From NCBI GenBank assembly GCA_022573815.1, contig JACZTG010000017.1, positions 1 through 45,560 on the forward strand: a stretch of 45,560 nt of DNA, written 5' to 3'. How positions within the stretch are numbered: position 1 is the stretch's first letter; each line of letters begins with the position of its first letter. This DNA comes from Candidatus Neomarinimicrobiota bacterium (GTDB taxonomy: Bacteria; Fidelibacterota; SORT01). A program made the translations under genes and the position numbers. Shown piece after piece: positions 11,534-20,664 of this stretch. The notes under the pieces are model-generated. The model was not told the DNA's origin and searched no databases. It worked only from the letters and a program-made list of their open reading frames with translations.

Positions 11534-12832
11534 TCACATTTTAATATCTATAAAGACTTCATTTCTGAGAGAATTCAGCCACTCGTTATAAACCCTAAGC
11601 CGCTTATTTCTGATTACAATAGCTTCAATATCATGCCAATTTTTCTCAAGAGTCAACACTCCGCCTTCTCGTTTTTCGAAGATGGTTACGATGTGATAAC
11701 CGAAATCAGTTTTAAACGGGCTACTGATATCGCCAACAGGCAATGTATCAAGAACAGCAGAAAATTGAGGTATGCTAAGTGATGTTAAATCAAACCAACC
11801 AAGGATTCCCTTATTACTGTTTATTTCAGGATCTTCGCTATGTTCTAAGGCAAGAGTCTCAAAATCTTCACCTGCGATTAATTTCTCTTTTAATAAATTA
11901 AGTTTATCAACAATCAGCTTTTCATCGCGCTCATTTGATTTAAGCATAACAAGAATATGCTTAACATTTATTAGCTCCCCACGTCTTTCAATCATTTTAA
12001 TTATATGGTAACCGAATTCAGTTTTTACAATATTGCTTACTTCGCCCGGGGATAGTAAATATGATGCCTCTTCAAATTCCGGCACAAGCGTACCCCTTCG
12101 CATAAATCCGAGTTCTCCGCCCTTTAAGGCAGAGATTGTGTCTTCGGAGTGTTTCTGGGCTAGTTCAGAAAAATTCTCGCCGTTTTTTATGAGAGTATAT
12201 ATGCTATCGGCTTTATTGAATGCTGATTCATTGGCTCCAGCTCCCGGATTAATCTCAAGGAGAATGTGACCGATTCTGATAGCCGGCTTTAACTCCGGAA
12301 GGCTGTCTGATTGTTCATTGAAAAAATCTTCCACCTCTCGGCGACTGGCAGTTAGATCGCTGAATTTTCTTTGTTGAATTTTTTCAACAAGTTTCTGTTT
12401 TCTAATCTCTTCTCGATAAGTTCGCTTCAATTTGTTCAAAGAATATCCGATAATCTCTTCGGCTTTTTCTTTTGACCCTAGCCGTTGGATGATACCCTCA
12501 ATTTGAAAGTCTAAGGTTTCTTCCACTTCTCTTTCGGTAACATCAATACTGTCTATTTCGGCACGGTCTAATAATATTTTTTGGTCTATCATTGTTTGGA
12601 GCGTCTTTCTCCAAAGACTCTCAAAGCGATTCGGGCTTCTATTCGGGTCAATCCGCAGCCGGATCGCTTGTGATTGGGCAAATTGGTCAACCTCGCTCTT
12701 TAATATTATCTCGTCTCCCACAATTGCAGCGATTCCATCCACGACCTGCGATTTTAACGGAACAGAATATGCCAAAAGAGTAATAAAGATTAAGGCTATG
12801 TGTAGGTTATTTATTTTTGAAGTAATTTTCAT
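11534..12832 (-). CDS. surA: SurA-like periplasmic chaperone / parvulin-type peptidyl-prolyl isomerase
   Basis: SurA-type proteins escort unfolded outer-membrane proteins across the periplasm. This 432-residue protein begins with a signal peptide (basic KITSKIN, hydrophobic LHIALIFITLLAYSV). A SurA N-domain follows (VVDGIAAIVGDEIILKSEVDQ, then a helical region to about 175). Two parvulin domains come next, at about 180-285 (IRIGHILLEI ... GGELGFMRRG ... EFGYHIIKMIE) and 288-390 (VKHILVML ... KGILGWFDL ... DFGYHIVTIFE), and a short C-terminal helix resembles the SurA end. Its start overlaps the end of the preceding parvulin gene by 26 bases. The gene name is by architecture; orthology with E. 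coli surA is likely but not proven. Confidence 0.88.
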   Translation of the reverse strand: MKITSKINNLHIALIFITLLAYSVPLKSQVVDGIAAIVGDEIILKSEVDQFAQSQAIRLRIDPNRSPNRFESLWRKTLQTMIDQKILLDRAEIDSIDVTEREVEETLDFQIEGIIQRLGSKEKAEEIIGYSLNKLKRTYREEIRKQKLVEKIQQRKFSDLTASRREVEDFFNEQSDSLPELKPAIRIGHILLEINPGAGANESAFNKADSIYTLIKNGENFSELAQKHSEDTISALKGGELGFMRRGTLVPEFEEASYLLSPGEVSNIVKTEFGYHIIKMIERRGELINVKHILVMLKSNERDEKLIVDKLNLLKEKLIAGEDFETLALEHSEDPEINSNKGILGWFDLTSLSIPQFSAVLDTLPVGDISSPFKTDFGYHIVTIFEKREGGVLTLEKNWHDIEAIVIRNKRLRVYNEWLNSLRNEVFIDIKM

Positions 12833-13625
12833 TTAAATAGTATCCCATAGATAGTTTTAGGCTGTCCAAAAGTTGAAAGTACAATAAATTTTGTTTTTGA
12901 ATTTTAATTTTTTGGGTAATTTCGTCTTTCACTTCGTGCAGCGGAATTAAGGATTCTTCATCAAACCTATCAATTATTTGTAATATGTGATATCCATATT
13001 CCGTCTGAATAGGACCTACAATTTCCCTGCGTGAGCCGAAAGCAGCTGCAGAAATCTCTTCTATCACATCGTCTCTCCCGAATGTTCTGAGTGTCCCATG
13101 ATAGTTATTCAACAATCTGGCCTTTACATCATCGTCACTTGAAATTAAAGCTCCCTTCAGGTCATTTGCGGTTTCTTTTGTATCAAGAAGAAAGTGGTAT
13201 GCTCTTATTTGTTTTTTGTCACGAACAAAGGTTTCTATATTTTGGTTATAGAAATCAACAATTTCATCTTCGTTTATAAATGGAATCCGGCGATATTTAT
13301 TTTTGAGATAAATGCTTGCAAGAAGCTCTCTTCGGTAGCTTTGCAGGTTTTTATTTATAGTGATATTGTCCACTATGTTATTTTCGATTGCCGACTGAGC
13401 GAGAATTTCCTGGTCAATCCAGTTTTTGGCGAAGACCTTAAGCTTGTAATTATCCATTTCGGGGTTTGATATAAAATCAGCAAGGTCGGATTCGGTGAGA
13501 TTGGAATTGCCTACGCTTGCTATTATATTTTCAGTATCAGGATTTAAAAAACCGGATTTATTGATAATAACAAACGCTAAAACAGCAATAAAAATTAAAA
13601 TAGAATATTTTGTAATTCTACTCAA
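12807..13625 (-). CDS. Membrane-anchored parvulin-like protein (PpiC type)
   Basis: This is the middle of three chaperone-like genes in a row. I choose TTG at 13625, which overlaps the stop of the upstream gene (TTGAGTAG), giving 272 residues; a longer reading to 13709 would overlap that gene by 92 bases. The N-terminus MSRITKYSILIFIAVLAFVII is a single membrane anchor or uncleaved signal. A helical region follows, with ESDLADFI typical of SurA/PpiC-type N-domains. One diverged parvulin domain spans about residues 135-235 (IRAYHFLLDT ... FGSRREIVGPIQTEYGYHILQIID). The GGxLG block normal in parvulins is not clear, so isomerase activity is doubtful and a holdase role is possible. Co-transcription with both neighbours is indicated by the overlaps. 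Confidence 0.8.
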   Translation of the reverse strand: MSRITKYSILIFIAVLAFVIINKSGFLNPDTENIIASVGNSNLTESDLADFISNPEMDNYKLKVFAKNWIDQEILAQSAIENNIVDNITINKNLQSYRRELLASIYLKNKYRRIPFINEDEIVDFYNQNIETFVRDKKQIRAYHFLLDTKETANDLKGALISSDDDVKARLLNNYHGTLRTFGRDDVIEEISAAAFGSRREIVGPIQTEYGYHILQIIDRFDEESLIPLHEVKDEITQKIKIQKQNLLYFQLLDSLKLSMGYYLNENYFKNK

Positions 13626-15372
13626 CCTTATTCTCGGCGATTTCCGGAATGTACCTGTCAAAATAATACTTAGGCTTGAATTTATCTGATAAATAGTCTT
13701 CAAAAGCAATCCTCAGGCGCTTTGTTTCATAGCGCTTAAAATCCGCGGAAATCTGGCTCTTAACGTTTTCAAGGGGCTTGTAACCGGGGGGCGATTTGGA
13801 TATAACCTTAAAAAGGGACCACTTTGTACCGACCTTAACGGGCATTGCTACGTCGCCCACTTTCATCGAGGCAGCTATCTTACCTATCGGAGAAAGCTTG
13901 ATTCGCGAAATATCGCGAAGAACGCCCCCGTTTTTTTCTGCGTTAATTCTTTCAGAATAAGAAGAAGCAAGGTCAGACATATCCTGCCCATTTGAGACCA
14001 ATAAATAAAGAGAATCTGCTAAAGATTTTTCGGCGACAAGAATTTCTATAATATCGGAAACGCCGGATGAAACATACCTGTCCTTGTGTTCATTATAATA
14101 TGTTAAAAGTTTATCCTCGTTCGTAATTATTTTATTTACAATCTCAATCTTGGTTATTTCCTGTTGCATAAAATCCTGTTCTTTCTTTTTTAGGTCTCTG
14201 CGAACATCTTCATCTTCATCATATTTTGAACGAAAGCCAAATTGTTTTATCAAGTGGTCGGTAATATCGTCTTTAAGAATATTTTTGATTATTTTAACAT
14301 CACTGATTCTTTCTATTGACCAACCCGATGAAGGGTTCTTGAGGAGCTTTACGATTGGTTCGGTAGAGACTGATTTATCGTTTCCATTGTAAAGGTATGT
14401 CACAAGGGGACCGGGTAGCTCGACAGAATTGAGGAAATCAATAGGGGATTGTCTGCTGGTACGCTTTTTATTAGATGCATTGAAAGAATTGATTTTACCT
14501 GATAATAAATCGATATTTGTATCATAGTATTTTGTCTTAGCGGCAACTTTCAGAGAATCAACAAAGTTTTCTGCAGTAAGGCGCATTTCATTACGATAAA
14601 TAGTATATATCTTGTTTTTTAGCCCTACTTGCATCTGTTCAAATGGTTTTTGTGTAATATTTTTTACGCTGTCAACCCAGATAAGGTGAAATCCATATGA
14701 TGTTTCAATAGGGCTGGAAACAGTGTTTGGCTCTAAAGAAAAAGCTGTTTCCTGAAAAGCATCTTCCATTTTACCCCATTTGAAAAAACCAAGGTCACCG
14801 CCGCCAGCCGATGTTTTGTCCTCTGAAATATCATCAGCAGATGCAATAAAATCATCTTTGGAATTAATTTTGGATCTGATCTCGTTAATAAGATCAAGAG
14901 CCTCGTTTTTTGTCCTACCTACATTTTTGCTACCGCGGGTTGCGTCCTTATGAGATATAAGGATGTGTCTCGCCGAGACGCGCTTTTGAAGGCGTTCGTA
15001 AAGATTTCTAAGTGATTTTTCGTTTGCATATTTTTCCAACACGACTTTCTTATAAACCACGGTTGCCATATTTTTGTCAATATGCTCTATTAGTTTTTCC
15101 TGAACGGACTCTGTTTTATGTAAGTCCCTTGAGTAGCCCTCCCTACTGTACATTTTGTTTATTATGTAAAGCTTAAGCCGGTTCTTTCTGAATGCGACAT
15201 CTTTTCTCGAAAAAGATTCGAACTTCCCTTCGGGTATCATGTCATAGAGGTAAATATATTCATTGCCGATCTTTCCTATTTTAGGTCCCATATCGGCAGG
15301 ATGCTCCTTTGAGCACGCAATCAAAGAAAATATTATTAGTGTGGCGAGGGCAACAAATATTCGGGTTGTCAT
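13618..15372 (-). CDS. Parvulin-type peptidyl-prolyl isomerase lipoprotein with two PPIC domains
   Basis: The 584-residue protein starts with a lipoprotein signal peptide: MTTRIFVALATLIIFSLIAC, with the lipobox ending at Cys20, so it is predicted to be lipid-anchored in the periplasm. A helical N-domain leads into a well-kept parvulin domain at about 130-235 (SARHILISH ... GGGDLGFFKWG ... SYGFHLIWVD). A second, diverged one is at about 440-545 (IIEILVAEKS ... NGGVLRDISRIKLSP ... KVGTKWSLFKVI). Its role is probably folding or escorting of outer-membrane and secreted proteins. It lies 57 bases after mfd and overlaps the next parvulin-like gene by about 8 bases. It could equally be called PrsA- or SurA-like; no specific gene name is justified. 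Confidence 0.85.
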   Translation of the reverse strand: MTTRIFVALATLIIFSLIACSKEHPADMGPKIGKIGNEYIYLYDMIPEGKFESFSRKDVAFRKNRLKLYIINKMYSREGYSRDLHKTESVQEKLIEHIDKNMATVVYKKVVLEKYANEKSLRNLYERLQKRVSARHILISHKDATRGSKNVGRTKNEALDLINEIRSKINSKDDFIASADDISEDKTSAGGGDLGFFKWGKMEDAFQETAFSLEPNTVSSPIETSYGFHLIWVDSVKNITQKPFEQMQVGLKNKIYTIYRNEMRLTAENFVDSLKVAAKTKYYDTNIDLLSGKINSFNASNKKRTSRQSPIDFLNSVELPGPLVTYLYNGNDKSVSTEPIVKLLKNPSSGWSIERISDVKIIKNILKDDITDHLIKQFGFRSKYDEDEDVRRDLKKKEQDFMQQEITKIEIVNKIITNEDKLLTYYNEHKDRYVSSGVSDIIEILVAEKSLADSLYLLVSNGQDMSDLASSYSERINAEKNGGVLRDISRIKLSPIGKIAASMKVGDVAMPVKVGTKWSLFKVISKSPPGYKPLENVKSQISADFKRYETKRLRIAFEDYLSDKFKPKYYFDRYIPEIAENKVE

Positions 15373-15429
15373 TTTTAAAAATCCTTGTTCATTGTAGGTA
15401 TAGTTTTTTGCATAACATTACAACTTAAT

Positions 15430-18400
15430 TTATCCTGATAATGTTTCCAACAATCTTATTACCGATTCTAAATTCGATTTTCCATCTAAAGTTGCTCTAA
15501 ACGAGATGTTTTTGCCGGTGTCTATTGAAATATTATATTCTTCAATATCTGCTGCGGTCGAAAGAGACTTGAAAAACGAGTGGTCAGGTTTCACGTCCGC
15601 CGAGTCGCCAATAATTCCGACTAAGAGATCTCCGCTAATATCAATTGAAACAAGATTCATATATGAAGCCAAAATTTTTATCCTTGTCATCATAAGCAAG
15701 TTGTTGGCTTCAATTGGAATTGCTCCATATCGATCTACGATTTCTTCGGATAACGATTGAATATCTGAAATATCGGTGAGGGAAGCCATTCGTTGATAAA
15801 ATTCTATTCGCGCTTCGCCATCATCTATATATGTATCAGGAAGAAAGGCATCAATATCGCACCTGACCTCCGGGTCAGTTTTTTGGGTTGAGGCGAGTTC
15901 AATATTAAGCCCACTTTTTAACGCTTTAACTTCTTCGCCCACCAGCCTGTTGTACATTTCAAATCCCACCGACTCAATAAATCCGCTTTGTTTAGTACCA
16001 AGAAGATTACCGGCACCCCGAATCTCTAAGTCTCTCATTGCGATGCTGAATCCTGAGCCAAGATTACTGAATGCCTCCAGCGCCTTCAGGCGACTTATGG
16101 CAGTTGGCGTTAGTTTGTGGGTCGGAGGAATTAATAAGTAAGCAAATGCTTGCCTTTCAGACCGACCGACCCTTCCGCGAAGTTGATACAGCTGAGATAG
16201 GCCAAACCGGTCAGCTCTATTGATAAGAATTGTGTTTACATTGGGAATATCCAATCCGCTTTCGATTATCATGGTGCTTAAAAGCACTTCATATTCTCCA
16301 TCCATAAAATCTGACATCACCATTTCAAGTTCTTTCGGCTTCATTTGGCCGTGGGCAACACAAATCCTTACCTGGGGAACCCACCCCATAAGCATTTTAT
16401 GCATACGTTCAATACTTTTGACTTTGTTGTGGACGAAAAAGACTTGTCCGTCTCGCTCTACTTCTCTAAGAATCGCCTCTCTGACGACCCCTTCTTCCAA
16501 AGACGTTATCTCGGTATATATGGGAAGCCTGTTTTCAGGCGGCGTATTTATGAAGGAGATGTCGCGCGCGCCCAATAAAGAAAAATTAAGTGTTCTTGGT
16601 ATGGGAGTTGCCGTCATGGATATTATATCGACGGACAAGCGAAGAGACTTAAAACGCTCTTTCTGTCTGACGCCAAATCGATGTTCTTCGTCTATAATCA
16701 ACAGTCCCATGTCCTTAAATTCTACATCCTTTGATAAAAGTCGGTGTGTGCCAATTAAAATATCAACATTGCCCGATTTTACACCGCGCAGAATTTCAGC
16801 CTGCTTTTTCCTGGATTGAAATCTACTCAAGGATTCTACGGTAACGGGAAACGGTTTAAGGCGTTGAGAAAAAGTCTTGTAGTGCTGGTCGGCAAGAATC
16901 GTGGTGGGTACAAGTATGGCGGTTTGTTTTCCGCTAACGGCGGCCTTGAAAGCAGCCCTTAGCGCAACTTCGGTTTTCCCGAAACCGACATCTCCGCATA
17001 GCAACCGGTCCATTGGGAACGGTTTTTCCATATCGGATTTTATTTCTTCCATTGAAGCTAATTGGTCGGGCGTTTCTTCAAAGGGAAAGCTCGACTCCAG
17101 CGCCCAGTGCATATCGTCGTCTTTCGAGAATTTGAACCCAACGGTGTTTAGACGTTTGGCATAAAGTTCCACGAGATCCTTGGCGATTTTAGATGCGGCA
17201 TTCTTAGTCTTTTCTTTAATGCGATCCCATTCACCGGTACCGAGCCTATTCAATTTTGGTTTTATTCCTTCAGCCGCTTTATATATTTGCACCCGCCTAA
17301 AATTTTCAACAGGAAGAAATATTTTATCGCCGGCTGCGTAAACTATTTTAAGGCATTCTCTCATTGCCCCGGAAATACGGATTTTTTTCATACCACGGTA
17401 TTCTCCGATGCCGTAGTCTATATGGACTAAATAATTTCCGATCTCAAGCCCGGATAGATTTTTTATAGGCGTACCGATAGACCTGAATTTTTTAAAGGTT
17501 CGTTTTTTTCTTCTTCGTTCAAATATTTCGTGATCAGTTAAAAGGTGAAGATTCACCGATGGAAGGTGAAATCCGGATGAAAGTGGAATTGCCTGAATTT
17601 CTACACCACCGATATCAATGATGTTATTTATCCGCTCGCGATGAAATTCGTTCTCGCAGGCGATGAAACAATGATCATTATTTGACACCCACTTCTGTAG
17701 ATCTTTGTTGACCGCATTTACCGAGCTACGATATTTTGTTTGTCGGGTTGCTTCAAATTTTATTATATCTTTAGAAGAAAAGGAAAATACGTCCACGCCA
17801 CCGAACGTCTCGATTTTTTTTAAATCCTCTTCAAGATTTAATTCAGGAATTTCATCCTCCAATTTTTGGAGTAAATCTTTCTGTTCGAGCCAGATCAAAG
17901 ATTTTTCCCGGAGGTAAGATAATAAATTACTTTTCGGTCCGTTTGTAAATATATCCAACCGGATGTCTGGGGCTATGTTAATGTTATTAATGTTCTTACG
18001 AGACCTTTGTGTGATGACGTTAAACTCTCTAATTGAATCAATAGTATCGCCAAAGAGCTCCATTCTAACGGGATGTTCGAAAGAAACAGGAAAGATGTCT
18101 ACGATACCGCCGCGGACACTAAATTCAAATGGATGAGAAACCATTTTTTCTTGCTCGTAGCCAATTTCAATTAATTTCGAGGTCAAATTTTGTAAATTTA
18201 TTTCGCCGGATAATTTTAAATGAATTGATTTATCAAATATTTTTTGTGGTGGCGCGCCATGCTCGAGCAGCCCCCTAAAAGTTGTGACGATTAACGAACG
18301 CTTTTTGCTTATCATTGCCTGAAGTGCGTGAGATTGGAATGAGAGCATCGTAATGGCCTCGCTACCGGTAACCCTTCCGGGCTCGGGGTAGAAAAAAACC

Positions 18401-18651
18401 TTCTTATCGCCTATTATTGTTTCAAGATCGTCTCGAATTTCCTCGGCCCTCAGAAGCGAGTCAGCGACAATCAGTAAGTCCCTGGATGAGGAATTAAAAA
18501 CGGCGCTTGCCAAAAATGATGAAAGGGAGCCGGAAGCGCCGGAGATCTTTACCCTTCCCCCGGAAGTAACTTTATTAATAAATTTATTATACTGTCCGTC
18601 GCCGGTAATTAATTCTTTTATAATAGAAATTGAATCCTGCGGTACGGTCAA
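15430..18651 (-). CDS. mfd: Transcription-repair coupling factor Mfd
   Basis: Mfd removes RNA polymerase stalled at lesions and recruits UvrA. The 1073-residue protein has the UvrB-like N-terminal modules (GASGSLSSFLASAVF, FYPEPGR, HPFEFSVRGGIVDIFP), the RNA-polymerase-interaction region (VHIDYGIGEYRGMKKI), and the RecG-like translocase with Walker A GDVGFGKTE near residue 550, DEEH (LIIDEEHRFG) near 650 and the SMTATPIPRTL and QLRGRVGR motifs. The C-terminal D7 domain (DTYIDDGEARIEFYQRMA) is present. It lies 7 bases after mnmG and precedes the parvulin lipoprotein, suggesting one long transcript. No other nucleotide-excision-repair gene is in the window. Confidence 0.97.
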   Translation of the reverse strand: MTVPQDSISIIKELITGDGQYNKFINKVTSGGRVKISGASGSLSSFLASAVFNSSSRDLLIVADSLLRAEEIRDDLETIIGDKKVFFYPEPGRVTGSEAITMLSFQSHALQAMISKKRSLIVTTFRGLLEHGAPPQKIFDKSIHLKLSGEINLQNLTSKLIEIGYEQEKMVSHPFEFSVRGGIVDIFPVSFEHPVRMELFGDTIDSIREFNVITQRSRKNINNINIAPDIRLDIFTNGPKSNLLSYLREKSLIWLEQKDLLQKLEDEIPELNLEEDLKKIETFGGVDVFSFSSKDIIKFEATRQTKYRSSVNAVNKDLQKWVSNNDHCFIACENEFHRERINNIIDIGGVEIQAIPLSSGFHLPSVNLHLLTDHEIFERRRKKRTFKKFRSIGTPIKNLSGLEIGNYLVHIDYGIGEYRGMKKIRISGAMRECLKIVYAAGDKIFLPVENFRRVQIYKAAEGIKPKLNRLGTGEWDRIKEKTKNAASKIAKDLVELYAKRLNTVGFKFSKDDDMHWALESSFPFEETPDQLASMEEIKSDMEKPFPMDRLLCGDVGFGKTEVALRAAFKAAVSGKQTAILVPTTILADQHYKTFSQRLKPFPVTVESLSRFQSRKKQAEILRGVKSGNVDILIGTHRLLSKDVEFKDMGLLIIDEEHRFGVRQKERFKSLRLSVDIISMTATPIPRTLNFSLLGARDISFINTPPENRLPIYTEITSLEEGVVREAILREVERDGQVFFVHNKVKSIERMHKMLMGWVPQVRICVAHGQMKPKELEMVMSDFMDGEYEVLLSTMIIESGLDIPNVNTILINRADRFGLSQLYQLRGRVGRSERQAFAYLLIPPTHKLTPTAISRLKALEAFSNLGSGFSIAMRDLEIRGAGNLLGTKQSGFIESVGFEMYNRLVGEEVKALKSGLNIELASTQKTDPEVRCDIDAFLPDTYIDDGEARIEFYQRMASLTDISDIQSLSEEIVDRYGAIPIEANNLLMMTRIKILASYMNLVSIDISGDLLVGIIGDSADVKPDHSFFKSLSTAADIEEYNISIDTGKNISFRATLDGKSNLESVIRLLETLSG

Positions 18652-18658
18652 TATTGTG

Positions 18659-20554
18659 CTACCATCCGTCAGCGTTGTTAGCCTTGAGAGCCACCGCTAC
18701 CAAAGAGATGTCCGCCGGAGTTACTCCGGATATGCGAGATGCCTGACCAAGAGATTCCGGCTTAAAATCCGAGAGCTTTTGTTTTCCCTCGGAAGAAAGA
18801 GAGCGAATAGATTTATAATTGAAATCGACAGGTATTGGATTGTTTTCCATCTTTCGGAATCTTTGAACCTGATCTTCCTGTCGGCGGAGGTATCCCTCAT
18901 ACTTAATCTCAAGTTCTATTTGCTCGGCGGACCCGCGATCATTTAAAATAATTTTTGCAAGCTCCGGGAGTTTATCGGTAATAATCGGCATAATATCCGA
19001 TAAAGTAATTTCAGGCCGCCTTAAAAGACGAAGAAGCGTAGATGAATTATTAATGGGCTTTTCTGTTAGCCCGGAAAGATGACCATTTATATATTTTGCC
19101 GATAAATTCGTTTTTCCAAAAAGTATTATTGCTCTTGAAGTAAGAGACTTTTTAACGGCCGCTCTCTTATAAACAGATTCGGGTGTCAATCCGAGATTGT
19201 ATCCTTTTTCCGAGAGACGAATATCGGCATTATCGTGACGAAGAAGTATCCTATATTCAGCGCGGGATGTGAACATTCTGTATGGCTCAAGCGTTCCCTT
19301 GGTTACAAGGTCATCAATGAGGACGCCTATGTAGCTTTCAGCCCTGTCGGTGATAAACGGCTCGCGGTCTGATAATTTTAAGGCAGCGTTCACGCCGGCG
19401 ACGAAACCCTGTGCGGCTGCTTCCTCATATCCGCTTGTGCCATTTATCTGTCCGGCAAAATAAAGCCCCCCTACAATCTTTGTCTCCATTGTATGAAATA
19501 GTTGATTGGGCGGAAAAAAATCATATTCAACTGCGTAGCCCGCTTTTGTAAACTCCGCTCTTTCCAGTCCGGGGATGGTTCTAATTGCTTTAATCTGTAC
19601 ATCCTCAGGCAGGCTTGTTGAAAAGCCGTTGACGTAAATTTCATCTCTGCCAATACCCTCCGGCTCAAGGAAGAGTTGATGAGATGGTTTATCGGAAAAA
19701 CGAACGATCTTATCTTCGATGGATGGGCAATACCTGGGACCAATCCCCTTAATTTTTCCGGTAAACATCGGGGACCGATCTAACCCGGATGCAATAACGG
19801 CATGTGTTTTTTCATTTGTGTGGGTAATAAACGCAGGCTCATTGGGAGGAGAAAAATCCTTTGTACGGAATGAAAACGGTCTCGGGTTTTCATCGCCATA
19901 TTGAGCTTGAGTCAAATCAAAGTCGATAGAATCCTTTTTAAGTCTTGGCGGCGTGCCGGTTTTAAGCCGACCCGACTGAAATCCGATGGACAAAAGGCTT
20001 TCTGTTAGCCCCGCCACCTTGCTTTCGCCAATTCGTCCGCCGGATGTAGATTGAAGCCCGGTGTGCATGAGTCCGTTTAGAAATGTGCCGCAGGTAAGAA
20101 TTACGGAGTCGGAAGGAATTACGCCATGGGAGACAGAATTAACACCTATAACGCGCTTTCCAGAAAGCGTTAGGCCCGATACCGTATCGGTGATAAGGCT
20201 GATATTTTGTTCGGAAGCCACAACGCCTATCATATAGTCTGAGTAGGCATATTTGTCGCTCTGACAGCGCGGTGACCAAACAGCCCTACCTTTTGAGCGG
20301 TTAAGCATTTTAAATTGGATGCCCGAAGCATCTGCCGCAAGTCCCATTTCCCCGCCAAGCGCATCGATTTCACGCACAAGATGCCCCTTGGCAAGCCCTC
20401 CGATAGCTGGATTGCAGGACATTCTACCGATCGCTTTTGTGTCCATTGTAATAATCGCTACGCGATGACCCATTCGCGCTGCCGCGAGAGAGGCTTCTAT
20501 TCCTGCGTGACCGGCACCCACAACAATTATGTCATATTTTTCAGCCATAGGCAC
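18659..20554 (-). CDS. mnmG: tRNA uridine-5-carboxymethylaminomethyl modification enzyme MnmG (GidA)
   Basis: MnmG works with MnmE to install carboxymethylaminomethyl groups on U34 of certain tRNAs, using FAD, NADH and methylene-THF. The 631-residue length is typical (E. coli 629). The FAD-binding motif [12 protein letters not shown] starts at 11, and the family blocks [45 protein letters not shown] and [16 protein letters not shown] are all visible, as is the C-terminal helical domain. The start [13 protein letters not shown] could begin at either Met. It follows mnmE by 110 bases that hold two parS sites, and is followed 7 bases later by mfd. The rsmG (gidB) gene that often follows mnmG is absent here. 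Confidence 0.98.
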   Translation of the reverse strand: MPMAEKYDIIVVGAGHAGIEASLAAARMGHRVAIITMDTKAIGRMSCNPAIGGLAKGHLVREIDALGGEMGLAADASGIQFKMLNRSKGRAVWSPRCQSDKYAYSDYMIGVVASEQNISLITDTVSGLTLSGKRVIGVNSVSHGVIPSDSVILTCGTFLNGLMHTGLQSTSGGRIGESKVAGLTESLLSIGFQSGRLKTGTPPRLKKDSIDFDLTQAQYGDENPRPFSFRTKDFSPPNEPAFITHTNEKTHAVIASGLDRSPMFTGKIKGIGPRYCPSIEDKIVRFSDKPSHQLFLEPEGIGRDEIYVNGFSTSLPEDVQIKAIRTIPGLERAEFTKAGYAVEYDFFPPNQLFHTMETKIVGGLYFAGQINGTSGYEEAAAQGFVAGVNAALKLSDREPFITDRAESYIGVLIDDLVTKGTLEPYRMFTSRAEYRILLRHDNADIRLSEKGYNLGLTPESVYKRAAVKKSLTSRAIILFGKTNLSAKYINGHLSGLTEKPINNSSTLLRLLRRPEITLSDIMPIITDKLPELAKIILNDRGSAEQIELEIKYEGYLRRQEDQVQRFRKMENNPIPVDFNYKSIRSLSSEGKQKLSDFKPESLGQASRISGVTPADISLVAVALKANNADGW

Positions 20555-20598
20555 CCATTATAAGATTATCCGTATGAAAATGCAAACCGGATATCAGG

Positions 20599-20614
20599 TG
20601 TTTCACGTGAAACA
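20599..20614. promoter_or_regulatory. parS centromere site 1 (ParB-binding)
   Basis: The 16-base palindrome TGTTTCACGTGAAACA is a perfect match to the conserved chromosomal parS consensus, bound by ParB for origin segregation. It lies in the gap between mnmE and mnmG. Confidence 0.95.
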
Positions 20615-20645
20615 GGCTGTGTGTGGCATAAAATAATTCAGAATG

Positions 20646-20661
20646 TGTTTCACGTGAAACA
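20646..20661. promoter_or_regulatory. parS centromere site 2 (ParB-binding)
   Basis: A second exact TGTTTCACGTGAAACA, 47 bases centre to centre from the first, ends 4 bases before the mnmE stop codon. Neither parA nor parB is encoded in the window. Confidence 0.95.
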
Positions 20662-20664
20662 TAA

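Larger units (their letters stand above)
11184..11538. other. AT-rich intergenic region upstream of dnaN with DnaA-box-like 9-mers (possible oriC or secondary DnaA site)
   Basis: This 350-base gap between dnaN and the surA-like gene holds no gene and is visibly very AT-rich. DnaA-box-like 9-mers are TTATCAACA on the minus strand (11407-11415), TTTTCAACA (11485-11493), ATATCAACA (11508-11516) and a perfect TTATNCACA match, TTATTCACA, at 11530-11538, which overlaps the stop codon of the surA-like gene. A TTATCAATT is also present at 11450-11458. Two pairs of direct repeats (see the repeat entry) lie between 11319 and 11437. Boxes next to AT-rich DNA upstream of dnaN is one of the classical oriC layouts, but the rpmH/dnaA gap competes for the role. 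Confidence 0.55.

Noticed and set aside
13626-13709. Longer start for the middle parvulin-like gene
   Set aside because: It would overlap the upstream gene by 92 bases and push the membrane anchor inward; the TTG at 13625 overlapping the upstream stop fits better.
16220-16819. A 199-codon open frame on the plus strand opposite mfd
   Set aside because: It is a shadow of the mfd coding sequence with low-complexity content (rich in Ser, Ile and Leu) and no recognisable motif or ribosome-binding site.
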